NCBI RefSeq assembly: GCF_001039275.2
Contig: NZ_CP030117.1
Location: forward strand, 3,472,001 to 3,536,000
From: Brevibacillus brevis
GTDB lineage: Bacteria; Bacillota; Bacilli; Brevibacillales; Brevibacillaceae
Reading direction: 5' to 3'
DNA length: 64,000 nt
In this document: positions 8,644-17,534 of the stretch, in pieces
How positions within the stretch are numbered: position 1 is the first letter of the stretch
Layout of the letters: every line of letters starts with the position of its first letter
The notes under the pieces: model-generated
Seen by the model: the letters and a program-made list of their open reading frames with translations, nothing else
What the model was told of the DNA's origin: nothing
The model's database searches: none
Made by a program: the position numbers and the translations under genes

Positions 8644-8648
8644 TTCGA

Positions 8649-8672
8649 AAGAGCGCAGATGCGCTCTTTTTT
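8649..8672 (+). terminator. Rho-independent terminator after the CDGSH gene
   Basis: AAGAGCGCA and TGCGCTCTT form a 9-bp stem with a 2-nt loop core, followed by TTTT, six bases past the stop codon. Confidence 0.9.
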
Positions 8673-8802
8673 CACTTTCACCGCTTTTTATGTCAAATTA
8701 TTTCCTCTTTAAAGCGAAAGTTGATTGACGGCGTTTATTTTTTATACCTAAAATAATGACATTCCGATCCCGTACGCAAGACAACGTTAGGAGTACACAA
8801 CC

Positions 8803-9786
8803 ATGTATGCACAAACCGTACGTTACAATCAATTTGGTGAACCTCATGAAGTATTGAAGATTGAACAGCGGCTGATTGAACCGCTGAAGCAAGATGAAAT
8901 TTTGGTGAAAATGAGCGCACGTCCTATAAATCCTTCTGACGTCATCCCGATTCGAGGTGCCTACAAGCATCGTATCAACCTTCCCGCCATACCTGGGTAT
9001 GAGGGGGTTGGTACCGTTATTGATACGGGTCCTTTTGCTCCCCGCTCTCTTATCGGGAAACGTGTTATGCCTTTGCGCGGTGAGGGTACGTGGCAAGAAT
9101 ACGTAAAAACGACAGCTGAGTTAGCCATTGTGGTTCCCGATTCGATCCAGGATGATATGGCATGTCAGTTGTACATCAACCCTATCACTGCGTGGGTCAT
9201 CTGCAATGAGACCCTTCAACTATCTTCTCAACAGGTTTTGCTCGTCAATGCAGCCAACTCAGCCATTGGCCGCTTGTTTATTCAGCTATCCGCTCTTTTC
9301 GGTTTTCGGGTGATCGCCATCGTCCGAAACGCAAGATATACCGAGGAGTTGATGCAACTCGGGGCGTGGCATGTCATCGACAGTTCATGTGTGTCTATCT
9401 ATGATGCCATCAAGAGTGTAACGAACGGACAAGGTGCTCATGCATCTATTGATTCCATTGGCGGCCCAGATGGTTTAGAGCTGGCGAAGTCTACACGTGC
9501 CGGTGGAATTTTCTTGTCGTTAGGCCTATTATCGGGAGTTCAAGTGGATTGGTCCATGATCTCGAAAGAGCTTGGCGTTCTCCCTCAACTGTTTTTATTG
9601 CGCCACTGGAATCAACGAGTTTCCGTGTCTACCTGGCACGAAACGTTTGAGAAAGTCATCGAGCTCGTTCAGAATGGGAAGCTCTTTTTAACAGAGCCAG
9701 GAGCGAAATTTGCCTTGCATGATGTAAGAGAGGCGGTGCAATTTGCGGAGAGCCCTCATCGTAAGGGGAAAATCATCTTGGTATAA
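8803..9786 (+). CDS. zinc-independent MDR alcohol dehydrogenase/quinone reductase-like
   Basis: A 327-residue medium-chain dehydrogenase/reductase. The N-terminal GroES-like domain contains INPSDVIPIRG and the PGYEGVG motif of non-zinc members. The central Rossmann fold has a diverged nucleotide loop (NAANSAIGRLFIQL) in place of AGxGxVG. Length and motifs resemble the MECR/quinone oxidoreductase branch (2-enoyl thioester reductases and NADPH:quinone reductases). No structural zinc cysteine cluster is present. AGGAG precedes the ATG by 9 nt. Monocistronic; substrate unknown. Confidence 0.85.
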   Translation: MYAQTVRYNQFGEPHEVLKIEQRLIEPLKQDEILVKMSARPINPSDVIPIRGAYKHRINLPAIPGYEGVGTVIDTGPFAPRSLIGKRVMPLRGEGTWQEYVKTTAELAIVVPDSIQDDMACQLYINPITAWVICNETLQLSSQQVLLVNAANSAIGRLFIQLSALFGFRVIAIVRNARYTEELMQLGAWHVIDSSCVSIYDAIKSVTNGQGAHASIDSIGGPDGLELAKSTRAGGIFLSLGLLSGVQVDWSMISKELGVLPQLFLLRHWNQRVSVSTWHETFEKVIELVQNGKLFLTEPGAKFALHDVREAVQFAESPHRKGKIILV

Positions 9787-9931
9787 TCGCTTGGAAGCAC
9801 TCGTACATCCGAAACGCTACTTTTCTACGGGCAAAATAAATGATAAGCTCTCGCTGTAATGAAAATGCAGATGTAAATTGCCTATACGCTACCTCGTTCT
9901 TTGGGGATGTACAAGTGGGTTTCAATAACAA

Positions 9932-9972
9932 CGAAGCCAATAATGAGCGTTTCCTCACCCTTTTTGGCTTCG
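9932..9972. other. stem-loop before the YkvA gene
   Basis: CGAAGCCAA (9932-9940) pairs with TTGGCTTCG (9964-9972), a perfect 9-bp stem with a 23-nt loop. It ends about 10 bp before the GGAGG of the next gene. Without a T tract on the plus strand, it is either a weak terminator of the oxidoreductase transcript or a 5'-leader structure. The rest of 9787-9991 shows nothing else. Confidence 0.4.
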
Positions 9973-9991
9973 ACGAAACATAGGAGGTCCT

Positions 9992-10384
9992 ATGGCTAAA
10001 CATGAAAAGAGGTTTCTTAAAAATTATGAATCAAAAGCCTCTGAATATCTGAACGATAAAGAAAAAGCATCTAATCTCCTAAAAAAAGCAATGAAAAAAG
10101 CAGATAAAAAAGCAATCGGAGATGTGTGGGAGAATTTACAGCTACTCTTTCAAATTTTCGGTGATTGGACGAGTGGTAAATATCGAACAATCCCTGTTAA
10201 ATCCATCTTGATGATTATTGCCGGGATTTTGTACTTTGTTTCACCCATAGACGCCATCACAGATTTTATTCCTGTTGCTGGTTTACTAGATGATGCGACA
10301 ATCATTGGATTGGTGTTTCGACAAGTAAGCAGCGACCTTACTCAATACAAAGAGTGGAAACAAAAAGAATTTTTACAAGAATAG
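9992..10384 (+). CDS. YkvA-family (DUF1232) membrane protein
   Basis: A 130-residue protein with a lysine-rich N-terminal half and the DUF1232 core ILYFVSPIDAITDFIPVAG followed by LLDDATIIG. The core is a membrane-associated helical hairpin, and family members (YkvA) are common in Firmicutes without a defined role. AGGAGG lies 5 nt before the ATG. The following sequence holds a degraded gene rather than an operon partner. Confidence 0.85.
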   Translation: MAKHEKRFLKNYESKASEYLNDKEKASNLLKKAMKKADKKAIGDVWENLQLLFQIFGDWTSGKYRTIPVKSILMIIAGILYFVSPIDAITDFIPVAGLLDDATIIGLVFRQVSSDLTQYKEWKQKEFLQE

Positions 10385-10418
10385 GTAAAATCTATTCGAG
10401 TAGAGCGAGGTGCTTTGG

Positions 10419-10781
10419 TGACGTTACACGAGTATTTACACCATACATTTCCAGCGTTAATGCTTAGACCACCTTTGTTCTTATGTTTTTCCAGAAGACG
10501 ATGAGAATGAAGCCTATCGAACGCATCGATTCGCCGTGAAGTGTAAGACATCGGACTTTGCTTATGTTCCAATGGTAAAAGCAATCTGCCGTCAGGATAT
10601 GGGATTACAGCCACGTATTTTTCATCGGGTCTACTTTATCAATACGAGCAAACAAACCATCTTTCCCATCTATGACGATCGAGGCTGTGATTTACTAGCC
10701 ACTTCTCCTGACACAATCAGAGGGATTTATGAAAGCTATTCGCGTTGGAGCTATGGCAACACATTTCCGGCAGATCGATAG
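10419..10781 (+). pseudogene. DUF3885-like gene remnant with internal deletion and frameshift
   Basis: From GTG 10419 one frame reads MTLHEYLHHTFPALMLRPPLF and then hits a stop about eight codons on. A second frame, open from about 10478, continues with SYVFPEDDENEAYRTHRF and ends at 10781 with IYDDRGCDLLATSPDTIRG-type sequence. From memory of the family, these are the N-terminal and C-terminal ends of one DUF3885 protein of about 200 residues, so some 70-90 central residues and the reading frame are lost. The tail overlaps the end of the aldo/keto reductase gene by about 30 bp, which may mark the point of erosion. Confidence 0.6.
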
Positions 10782-11668
10782 ATGTCATACCACTCTTCTC
10801 GCGTCAAACGAATAGGTGCTGCTTTCACGCAATCTTTCATTCGGTCGATATTCGTCGTGCCAATAACAGGTTGCATGTTCGCCGGGTGTCGTAGTAGCCA
10901 AGCGATGGCGATTGTCGTGTTGGATACTTCATATTTAGCTGCCATTTCATCGATTTTTTTGTTCAACTCAGGAAATTTCTCGTTCCCAAGGAAAGATCCT
11001 TCGAAAAATCCATACTGGAACGGCGACCAGGGCTGAATCGTAATATCATGCAGCCTACAGAAGTCGAGTACACTGCCATCGCGGTTCACAGCCGAATTGT
11101 TCGCCATATTGACGTTGAAGCCTTGGGAAATCATCGTCGCGTTCATAATGCTGAGCTGCAACTGGTTGGCGACGATTGGTTGCTTCACATATTTGTCTAA
11201 TAGCCGGATCTGCATCGGATTTTGATTGGAGACGCCAAAGTGGCGCACTTTACCCGTGCTTTCCAGAAGATCAAACGCTTCCGCTACTTCTTCTGGCTCG
11301 ACAAGCGTGTCTGGGCGATGCAGTAGCAATACATCCAAATATTCCGTTTTTAGGCGTTTTAGAATGCCATCCACTGCGTTCAAAATATGCTCCTTGGAAA
11401 AGTCGAACATGCCGGGGCGGATGCCACATTTCGATTGCAAAAGGATACGCTCGCGAACGCTAGGGCTCATCTGAATCGCTTCCGCAAATACTTCCTCACA
11501 TCTGCCTTTTCCATAAATATCTGCATGGTCGAAGAAGTTCGCCCCTTCTTCAAGTGCTGTTTGTACAAAGCGCTCCGCTTGCAGCTTGTCTAATGACCCA
11601 ATCCTCATGCATCCAATTGCGATGACTGGTACTTCTAACTTGCTCGTGCCGAGTGGTATGGTTCTCAT
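10751..11668 (-). CDS. aldo/keto reductase
   Basis: A 305-residue NADPH-dependent reductase with the (beta/alpha)8 fold. The catalytic tetrad is visible: aspartate and tyrosine in FFDHADIYGKG, lysine in LQSKCGI and histidine in LLLHRPD. The C-terminal cofactor part has PVIGTTNIDRM. It resembles Bacillus YcsN/E. coli YdhF members that reduce carbonyls of unknown physiological identity. GGAGG sits 6 nt before the ATG at 11668. Apparently monocistronic. Confidence 0.9.
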   Translation of the reverse strand: MRTIPLGTSKLEVPVIAIGCMRIGSLDKLQAERFVQTALEEGANFFDHADIYGKGRCEEVFAEAIQMSPSVRERILLQSKCGIRPGMFDFSKEHILNAVDGILKRLKTEYLDVLLLHRPDTLVEPEEVAEAFDLLESTGKVRHFGVSNQNPMQIRLLDKYVKQPIVANQLQLSIMNATMISQGFNVNMANNSAVNRDGSVLDFCRLHDITIQPWSPFQYGFFEGSFLGNEKFPELNKKIDEMAAKYEVSNTTIAIAWLLRHPANMQPVIGTTNIDRMKDCVKAAPIRLTREEWYDIYRSAGNVLP

Positions 11669-11764
11669 GTCAATCCTCCGATTCTATTTTTTTCATTGTG
11701 TCATTTCGAAACAATCGTTTCAACGCACCTCACACTGGTACCATAAAGTAGAGGACGGCGATCC

Positions 11765-11950
11765 ATGTTGAAATGGAGGTACAGGCAAAGAAAGCCGGGC
11801 TTGTTAAAACGGATTATCATGAGAGCTCATTGGTTTATTCAACTCACAAGACTGAGAATCCTGCGGCAATGGAACTCGGGATGGATAAGAAATCCCAAAA
11901 AGTATGTGACCAAAAAATTAAATGATAAGATTAGAAAAATGTACAAATAA
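11765..11950 (+). CDS. small basic protein, unknown
   Basis: A 61-residue, strongly basic, Trp/Arg/Lys-rich protein (WRYRQRKPGLLKRII at the start, KKYVTKKLNDKIRKMYK at the end). No membrane helix. I do not recognise it. Support for it being real is a GAGGACGG element before the ATG and a strong terminator that begins at its stop codon. The composition would suit nucleic-acid or membrane-surface binding, but that is a guess. Confidence 0.45.
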   Translation: MLKWRYRQRKPGLLKRIIMRAHWFIQLTRLRILRQWNSGWIRNPKKYVTKKLNDKIRKMYK

Positions 11951-11990
11951 AGAGTCCTTCCCCAATTACCACGGAAGGACTCTTTGTTTG
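11948..11990. terminator. strong terminator shared by convergent small genes
   Basis: AAGAGTCCTTCC (from 11949) pairs with GGAAGGACTCTT (to 11984), a 12-bp stem with an 11-nt loop. TTTGTTT follows on the plus strand, and an A run on the other side allows use on the minus strand too. Confidence 0.85.
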
Positions 11991-12020
11991 GTGTAACTTC
12001 CCTATACACCATTGATTCTT

Positions 12021-12308
12021 CTATTTTCGGTAGTAGTATTTCTCCCATTCGTTGATGATTTGTTTTTTCGTCTTCGCCTTCACCGCAGGGACATCACTTG
12101 TCTCCCAATCTCGAATGGCCTCTCGAAATGACTTGTAAAACCAGAAATCATTAATAATCCATGAGCAAAAAATTTTCCGATACATGCGTCCCGCATGAAT
12201 GCCAGAACTGTATCTTCTTACAGCCTTACTGGATAACCGTTTTGCGAACTTTTTGCTTGGCCCGCTCTTATCCTTTACAACCGGGAACTTCTTATGACTT
12301 CTACTCAT
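12021..12308 (-). CDS. hypothetical protein, 95 aa, basic
   Basis: A small basic protein with a Lys/Arg/Ser-rich first half (SRSHKKFPVVKDKSGPSKKF) and an aromatic second half with several Trp and Tyr (CSWIINDFWFYKSF, DWETSDVP, EWEKYYYRK). I recall similar SRSHKK-type short proteins in Bacillus genomes and phages, but no function. ATG at 12308 has AGGAGG 6 nt upstream, an excellent site, so it is very likely translated. It lies just downstream of the biosynthetic operon but has its own ribosome site and is separated by a terminator. Confidence 0.65.
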   Translation of the reverse strand: MSRSHKKFPVVKDKSGPSKKFAKRLSSKAVRRYSSGIHAGRMYRKIFCSWIINDFWFYKSFREAIRDWETSDVPAVKAKTKKQIINEWEKYYYRK

Positions 12309-12457
12309 CACTAACCTCCTTTTTGGGAAGCTAATGACCGTAATTCATCTCCTTCATCGCACACCCTCCTTCGAGTTTATCTACATGAAAATACTCACGA
12401 ACCATTAAAAAGTTTCGCTTCCAATCATGCTTTTCTGCAATCATTGCTGAACAAACA

Positions 12458-12496
12458 AGAAAAGACCGCCGGGCACCATCCCCATTCGGTCTTCTC
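12458..12496 (-). terminator. terminator of the biosynthetic operon
   Basis: On the minus strand GAAGACCG pairs with CGGTCTTTTC around an 18-nt loop (12461-12493), followed by TTGTTTG. It lies 15-50 nt after the exporter stop codon and closes the 44 kb operon. Confidence 0.8.
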
Positions 12497-12510
12497 TGCT
12501 TGCTTTTCCA

Positions 12511-15500
12511 TCAGGCATGCGCAAGTGTTTGCTGCGAAATAATTCGCCCACTTTCCATTTTCACTACCTGATCAGCAAGATGGAAGTAGCGATCGTCGTG
12601 TGTGATTGCGATGACACATTTGCCCTGTCTTTTCATTTCTGGCAGCAAAGATTCGTAAAAGAATTGACGATACTCTGGATCTTGGTCCGCTGCCCACTCG
12701 TCAAAGAGGAAAATGGGCCGGTTTCTTACCAGACTGAGCATTAAGGCAAGACGCTTACGCTGACCCGTAGACAGCTTCGTCGTGCTAAACGTTCCCGTTT
12801 CATCCACTTCTACTTTGTCTGCGATGCGAAGCACCTCTAAATATTTGCTCACTTCCTCTTGCTTCGCTTGGTAATCGATTCCGTACATCTTCTCAAACAG
12901 ATAAAAATCACTGAAGATCGCAGAAAAGAATTCGCAGCGTTGATCAGCACTCACTGTTTGGCCGTTCATGAAAAACTCGCCTTCATCCTGCTCGTACAAT
13001 CCGGTAATCAGCTTGGCAAACGTCGACTTCCCGCTACCGTTGCCACCAACAATGAAGACGATCTCCCCTTTTTGGCAGGAGAAGTCCAGCGGCCCTACGG
13101 AAAACTCTTCGCCCTCCTTGTTTTTGTATCGGAAACGTACCTGTTCCGTTGAAAACGACTCAAAGTCTTGCGCGTTCTGCACAGCCAAGCTCTCTTCTTC
13201 TCTTCTCGTTTCCACTGATAACGAATCAAGCAACGCATTCAGTCGCTGCCAGCTGATCTTGATCCGAATCAGCTCCGGTACTGCATTCAAAATACCGTGA
13301 ACGGGTCCTGTCATATACAGAAAGACAAACACATAACTAATCAGCATCTCTTTTTGAAGCGAAGGGAAAAGAACCGGGAATAAAAAGGCAACCGTGCCGA
13401 TTACCACTACGAATAGCAATTCCCCAATCAAATACACGTTCACAAATTTAAATTGGCCCGCTGATTTTTTATGTCGATAGTCAGAGCAGCTTCTTTCCAT
13501 GTCTTCTTCGAATTCTTTTCGTTGTGCCTGCGTCAGATACAGCTCCTTAAAGCCTCCGATCATATCGGTAATATAGGAGAAAAACACATTTTGGATGTCT
13601 CTGGTTTCCTCCCATACTTTGTTTGCAAAGCGACCTGCCAGCGTATACAAGCCTACTGCCACAAAAATGACAGCCAGACAAAACAAAAATCCGTATAGAT
13701 CCAGCGAGCCCAGATAAATGAAGCAAAATACGAGTGTAACCGCACTCGTCAGTGCCACAACGACACTATTGGCAAACGTACTAATCGTTTCCGTATCGTT
13801 ATTTAACCCCGCATATATTTCACCGTTATCAAGTGTCTCGTACTTTTGATAAGGGGTCCGAAAGATTTTGCGGATCAGTTCCATTCTTTTTTCGTAGACG
13901 ATTTCATTTGTGATCACAATCAGTCGGCTACGCATCATTTTCTCCCCGACGATATACAACAAGATACCCAGGAGAAAATACAGGAAAATGGATGCATGAA
14001 ATTTGTTCGTAGAAGTGAGCGCCAGATTGATCATAAAAATAATCAACGCATTCCCAAATCCGCTGATAAGCCCCTGTATGACAATAGACGTCATGGATGT
14101 TTCTTGCGATTTCGGGAACAAACGGATGAGTGTGATGTACACATTAAATAAAGCAAGTCCAGCTACTAATGCGTACATGGCGTAAAAAATGGTGATTGGA
14201 AGCCAGACCTCGATAAACGGCCATGGTAAGCCCATAAAAAAAACATCTGGCAAATAGTATAAGGCGGCGGTTAAAACACTGCCCATGACAACGAATGCAA
14301 CGAAGGATGCAAAACAAATTCGCCCCGCATTCGCGACGAGTTTTCGTTCGCCTCGATAGACTTGCACGAAAATCTGCACGATCCCCCCACTCAGTACCAA
14401 CAAAAGGATACCAAGGATCACGAGAGAAATACTTGCCATACGATCCGCTTGAAGATTGGTGTCAGACACGACTACTGGCACTTCTTTGCCTAGTACGAGA
14501 TTGACGGCCCCTTCCGCGATAACAAATGCGTTCAAGGTGTTTGTATTGGTCAAAACCACTGCTCCCAGCTTTTCCTCTGGGCGAAACACCATGTACGACG
14601 AGAATCCAGGGTTGTTGCCGCCGTGCGAAATTTGCCCCCCACCATCCTGATAAATCATCCAGCCTGACGCATACGAGGAACCGTCCGCCGCTGGAGGTAC
14701 CGATCGGTCAGGCAGATGTGAGGCACGCACCAACTCCGTACGAAACGCAGAGGACTCCACCCCTAGCTGAATCTTCAGCCATCGTTCCATGTCGTTCAGG
14801 TTGGATACGACATAACCAGCTGGCGTGTTTCCACGATAATCAGGCGCATTATACACTTTTGGAGAAAAGAAGCTGATTTTGTGCCCTTTTGCCATATCCC
14901 ACTCGGGTGCCTGTGCCTTCATATAGGTATGGGTTAGTCCCAATTTGGCAATGACTTGTTGCTGCACATACTGCTCAAATGATACTCCGGTCACTTTTTC
15001 TACAATATAGCCAAGTACATCATAGTTAAATGTGGAGTATTCATACGCTGTCCCTGGCTTACGTGCCAGCTCTGTATGATTGAGCGCTCGAATTGTTTCT
15101 TCAATTGCATTCTCGCTAGATGAGACAGGTATGGAGCCAATGCTTTCAAACGGAATCCCACTGGTATGGTACAGCAAATCCTTGATCAGGATCGTTTCCG
15201 GTTGTCCTTTATATGTAACGGTAAACCACGGTATAAAGCTCTGAACAGGATCATCCAGCGAAAGACGTTTTTGCTCAACCAGCTGGTGCATGGCTAGCGC
15301 CGTAAAGGCTTTGGAGTTCGATCCGATTTCAAACAATGTGTCAGCAGTTATCCGTTCCTGCTTTTGGACATCGGAATATCCAAACGATTGCTTGTAAATC
15401 GTTTTCCCCTCTTTGACGACCACAACGGCAGCACCCGGGATTTTTTCCGACTCCATGGTTTTATTGACTAGCTGTTCGATTGCTGTTGCGATTTCCGCAT

Positions 15501-15612
15501 CCTGTCGAACGTTCGTTTCGGCGTACACAGGCATACTGCCGGAAAATACGAGAACCAGACACATCAGCAAGAATGCTAGTTTCCTTCTCGACCCATCTTT
15601 GATCTTTTGCAG
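12511..15612 (-). CDS. ClbP-type D-asparaginyl peptidase fused to ABC exporter (ZmaM-like)
   Basis: About 1033 residues, last gene of the operon. A signal peptide (KIKDGSRRK, hydrophobic core, cut near VYA-ET) leads to a periplasmic serine beta-lactamase-fold domain. It has S98xxK101 (SNSK), Y192 in YEYST and HGGNNPG. Then come three membrane helices as in ClbP, six exporter helices, and an ATPase with Walker A GGNGSGKST, signature LSTGQ and Walker B IFLFDEW. ZmaM (zwittermicin) has the same build; ClbP and XcnG peptidases cut N-acyl-D-Asn leaders from prodrugs. The first module of this cluster should make exactly such a leader. The start is odd: AAAAGGAG stands before ATT/CTG codons (CTG at 15612), while GTG 15636 lacks a ribosome site. 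Confidence 0.88.
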   Translation of the reverse strand: MQKIKDGSRRKLAFLLMCLVLVFSGSMPVYAETNVRQDAEIATAIEQLVNKTMESEKIPGAAVVVVKEGKTIYKQSFGYSDVQKQERITADTLFEIGSNSKAFTALAMHQLVEQKRLSLDDPVQSFIPWFTVTYKGQPETILIKDLLYHTSGIPFESIGSIPVSSSENAIEETIRALNHTELARKPGTAYEYSTFNYDVLGYIVEKVTGVSFEQYVQQQVIAKLGLTHTYMKAQAPEWDMAKGHKISFFSPKVYNAPDYRGNTPAGYVVSNLNDMERWLKIQLGVESSAFRTELVRASHLPDRSVPPAADGSSYASGWMIYQDGGGQISHGGNNPGFSSYMVFRPEEKLGAVVLTNTNTLNAFVIAEGAVNLVLGKEVPVVVSDTNLQADRMASISLVILGILLLVLSGGIVQIFVQVYRGERKLVANAGRICFASFVAFVVMGSVLTAALYYLPDVFFMGLPWPFIEVWLPITIFYAMYALVAGLALFNVYITLIRLFPKSQETSMTSIVIQGLISGFGNALIIFMINLALTSTNKFHASIFLYFLLGILLYIVGEKMMRSRLIVITNEIVYEKRMELIRKIFRTPYQKYETLDNGEIYAGLNNDTETISTFANSVVVALTSAVTLVFCFIYLGSLDLYGFLFCLAVIFVAVGLYTLAGRFANKVWEETRDIQNVFFSYITDMIGGFKELYLTQAQRKEFEEDMERSCSDYRHKKSAGQFKFVNVYLIGELLFVVVIGTVAFLFPVLFPSLQKEMLISYVFVFLYMTGPVHGILNAVPELIRIKISWQRLNALLDSLSVETRREEESLAVQNAQDFESFSTEQVRFRYKNKEGEEFSVGPLDFSCQKGEIVFIVGGNGSGKSTFAKLITGLYEQDEGEFFMNGQTVSADQRCEFFSAIFSDFYLFEKMYGIDYQAKQEEVSKYLEVLRIADKVEVDETGTFSTTKLSTGQRKRLALMLSLVRNRPIFLFDEWAADQDPEYRQFFYESLLPEMKRQGKCVIAITHDDRYFHLADQVVKMESGRIISQQTLAHA

Positions 15613-15699
15613 AATGATCCACTCCTTTTTAGGCACTGCGTCTGTGGGAAAGACCGCACCCGCAAGTAAACGAGTACGTGTGTAATTGGGATTGGATAG

Positions 15700-15731
15700 A
15701 AACCGTGGCGAATCACACTCGCCACGGTTTC
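15700..15731 (-). terminator. intra-operon hairpin before the exporter gene
   Basis: AACCGTGGCGA (15701-15711) pairs perfectly with TCGCCACGGTT (15719-15729), a GC-rich 11-bp stem with a 7-nt loop, 4 nt after the serine kinase stop. On the minus strand it is followed by TTTCTATCC, a short T run. It probably lowers exporter transcription or protects the 3' end of the upstream message. Confidence 0.55.
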
Positions 15732-15734
15732 TTA

Positions 15735-16505
15735 TTACGCATCGCACATATACACGGGTTTCGAGTAGAGGCGCAAGGTTTCCCTCCATTTTTTAACTAA
15801 TCGCTCCCACTGTTCTCGCTCGATTTGCTCCTGTTTCAATAGGCTAATCGGAATACACAAGTTTAATAGACGCCCGTCTATTTCAAAACGAGTAACACCC
15901 GCAGGCAAAACATGCCCTTCCGATACGATACGCTCCAATTCCGCTAGACTGATTGGCGGGAACCGTATCAAGGCGGCTCCTGTTTCTGGCCATTCGAGCA
16001 TCCCTGTGGGCAGACGATGCACCGGGTGGCTATAGTTGTAACTGTCCACTAATTGACGCCATAGCGTCATTCGCCACTCATCATCCTGCCGATTCTCCTT
16101 TGGATACAGGTAGAAGCGTTCTTTGTTCCCTATCTTCATTTCTGCCACAGGCGTTTCACCTAAACGCTCGGTTTCCCACCGAAACACAGAATCCTGCTCC
16201 ACTGATTGCAACCATGCAGCAACTGGCACAATATGATCCCACATATCCAAGTGAAAATCCTCATGCTCCACTACCTGTACGGGGATATGTTTGCACCCAA
16301 GCGCTTGAAGAGCAAAGGTCCGATGTGCACCATCAATGATCAAATACTGACCGTTTTGCATGAGAATCGCCAGCGGAGGATGGCGCAAAATCCCTTCCTC
16401 CTCAATGATCTGTCTGGTCTTGTGTAGTCGCTTGTTTTCATGTGACTCGTGCAAACAAATACGAGATGACTCTACCAGTTTTAGATTTGCCAGCACATCG
16501 TACAA
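15735..16505 (-). CDS. SbnI-like ParB/sulfiredoxin-fold free serine kinase
   Basis: A 256-residue protein that lines up with SbnI of the staphyloferrin B cluster over its whole length (LKLV start, LHE, RHPPLAILMQ, DGAHR, PAGVTRFEI, LNLCIPISLLKQ). SbnI uses ATP to phosphorylate free L-serine to O-phosphoserine, the substrate of SbnA, and also binds DNA as a regulator. E20 and D58 in the DGAHR loop are where the SbnI active site is expected. The start is TTG at 16505 with GGAGG 8 nt upstream. The gene is 15 bp after the SbnB homologue, so kinase, synthase and dehydrogenase are made together. A purely regulatory role is the main alternative. Confidence 0.8.
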   Translation of the reverse strand: MYDVLANLKLVESSRICLHESHENKRLHKTRQIIEEEGILRHPPLAILMQNGQYLIIDGAHRTFALQALGCKHIPVQVVEHEDFHLDMWDHIVPVAAWLQSVEQDSVFRWETERLGETPVAEMKIGNKERFYLYPKENRQDDEWRMTLWRQLVDSYNYSHPVHRLPTGMLEWPETGAALIRFPPISLAELERIVSEGHVLPAGVTRFEIDGRLLNLCIPISLLKQEQIEREQWERLVKKWRETLRLYSKPVYMCDA

Positions 16506-16520
16506 AATGGTAACCTCCAG

Positions 16521-17489
16521 TTAGTCTTGCAAGTGAGTTCCGATCCCCTGCGAGAGTGCTTGTTTATAATAGTAGGCAGCAATGGCGATATCAAAAATCG
16601 CCATCCCCATCGGATTAAACATGATGGGCTCATCATGTGGAAACTCTTTCATCTGGTCAAGGCAGACGATATCTGTGATAGATTTGGTATCTTCTTTTTG
16701 CAAGCCTCTCTCCAGATGCATGATCTCGATGTCCGTATTCTCCCGGCAAACTTCAGTCCAGTCGTCTACGATAATGGAGCGGGTATAGTCGAGAATTTTT
16801 GGTGTGAAATCGCGTAACGATACATTTAACAACAAGGACTGTCTTTTTGGTTGCTTGTCAATAAAACCATGCGGTGACACCGTGCAAGTAATGAACACAT
16901 CTGCCTCGCAGTATGCTTCTTCCCACGTTTGCGCGATAACCGTTTTCTCTTTTATCTCGGCCGGAATATGCTCCTGTTGGATACCCGCAATGTCAAAGAG
17001 AACCACCTTGGTGATCTTCTCTCCTAACATGGCTGTTACCATTTGCAGATGAAGTCTGCCAATCGGGCCAAATCCGATAATTCCGACCGTTACATTTTGC
17101 AGGGGACGTACTTGTTCGTAATGCTTGAGGAGAAGACCGGAAACGGAAGCAGTTCGGATGCCGCTGACCAGGGCCGTATTAATTGTTGCCACAGGCTTAC
17201 CCGTTCTAGCTTCGTTCAGGATGGTAATCGAATGCGCGCGTTGGATACCCTCTTGGAGGTTTTTCGGGAAACTGGCAATCCACTTGATTCCCGCCATGTA
17301 GGTATCTCCGCCTACAAATGCTGGCATGGCAATAATGCGATTTGACATGTCATGGTATCGCAAATATGGTTTAATTGGCTGTGCATAATCTTCCTTTTGT
17401 AAGGAATGTACAGCATGTTCAATGACATCAATGGTTTCCTTCCAATTCTTGCCGACCTTTTCAATATCACTCGTGTTTAGATATAACAT
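16521..17489 (-). CDS. SbnB-like N-(aminocarboxyethyl)glutamate dehydrogenase (Dap-forming)
   Basis: A 322-residue member of the ornithine cyclodeaminase/mu-crystallin family. It matches SbnB closely: MLYLNTSDIEKVGKN at the start, RIIAMPAFVGG, GIKWIAS, a Rossmann IGFGPIGRLHLQ, ITCTVS and a FNPMGMAIFDIA end. SbnB oxidatively splits the SbnA product with NAD+ to L-2,3-diaminopropionate, 2-oxoglutarate and NADH. I chose ATG 17489, which has AGGGTGGGA upstream and matches the SbnB start; the longer GTG frame at 17531 has no ribosome site. Flanked by the SbnA and SbnI homologues. Confidence 0.9.
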   Translation of the reverse strand: MLYLNTSDIEKVGKNWKETIDVIEHAVHSLQKEDYAQPIKPYLRYHDMSNRIIAMPAFVGGDTYMAGIKWIASFPKNLQEGIQRAHSITILNEARTGKPVATINTALVSGIRTASVSGLLLKHYEQVRPLQNVTVGIIGFGPIGRLHLQMVTAMLGEKITKVVLFDIAGIQQEHIPAEIKEKTVIAQTWEEAYCEADVFITCTVSPHGFIDKQPKRQSLLLNVSLRDFTPKILDYTRSIIVDDWTEVCRENTDIEIMHLERGLQKEDTKSITDIVCLDQMKEFPHDEPIMFNPMGMAIFDIAIAAYYYKQALSQGIGTHLQD

Positions 17490-17534
17490 CGTACATCCCA
17501 CCCTGCTTATCGTAGTAGATTTATTGGACACTGC

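Noticed and set aside
9773..10003. 76-aa minus-strand frame
   Set aside because: It lies across the stem-loop and the YkvA ribosome site and has no ribosome site of its own.
12511..15612. Beta-lactamase resistance enzyme
   Set aside because: The penicillin-binding-like fold is joined to ClbP-type helices and an exporter in a cluster with an acyl-D-Asn module, so prodrug peptidase is far more likely.
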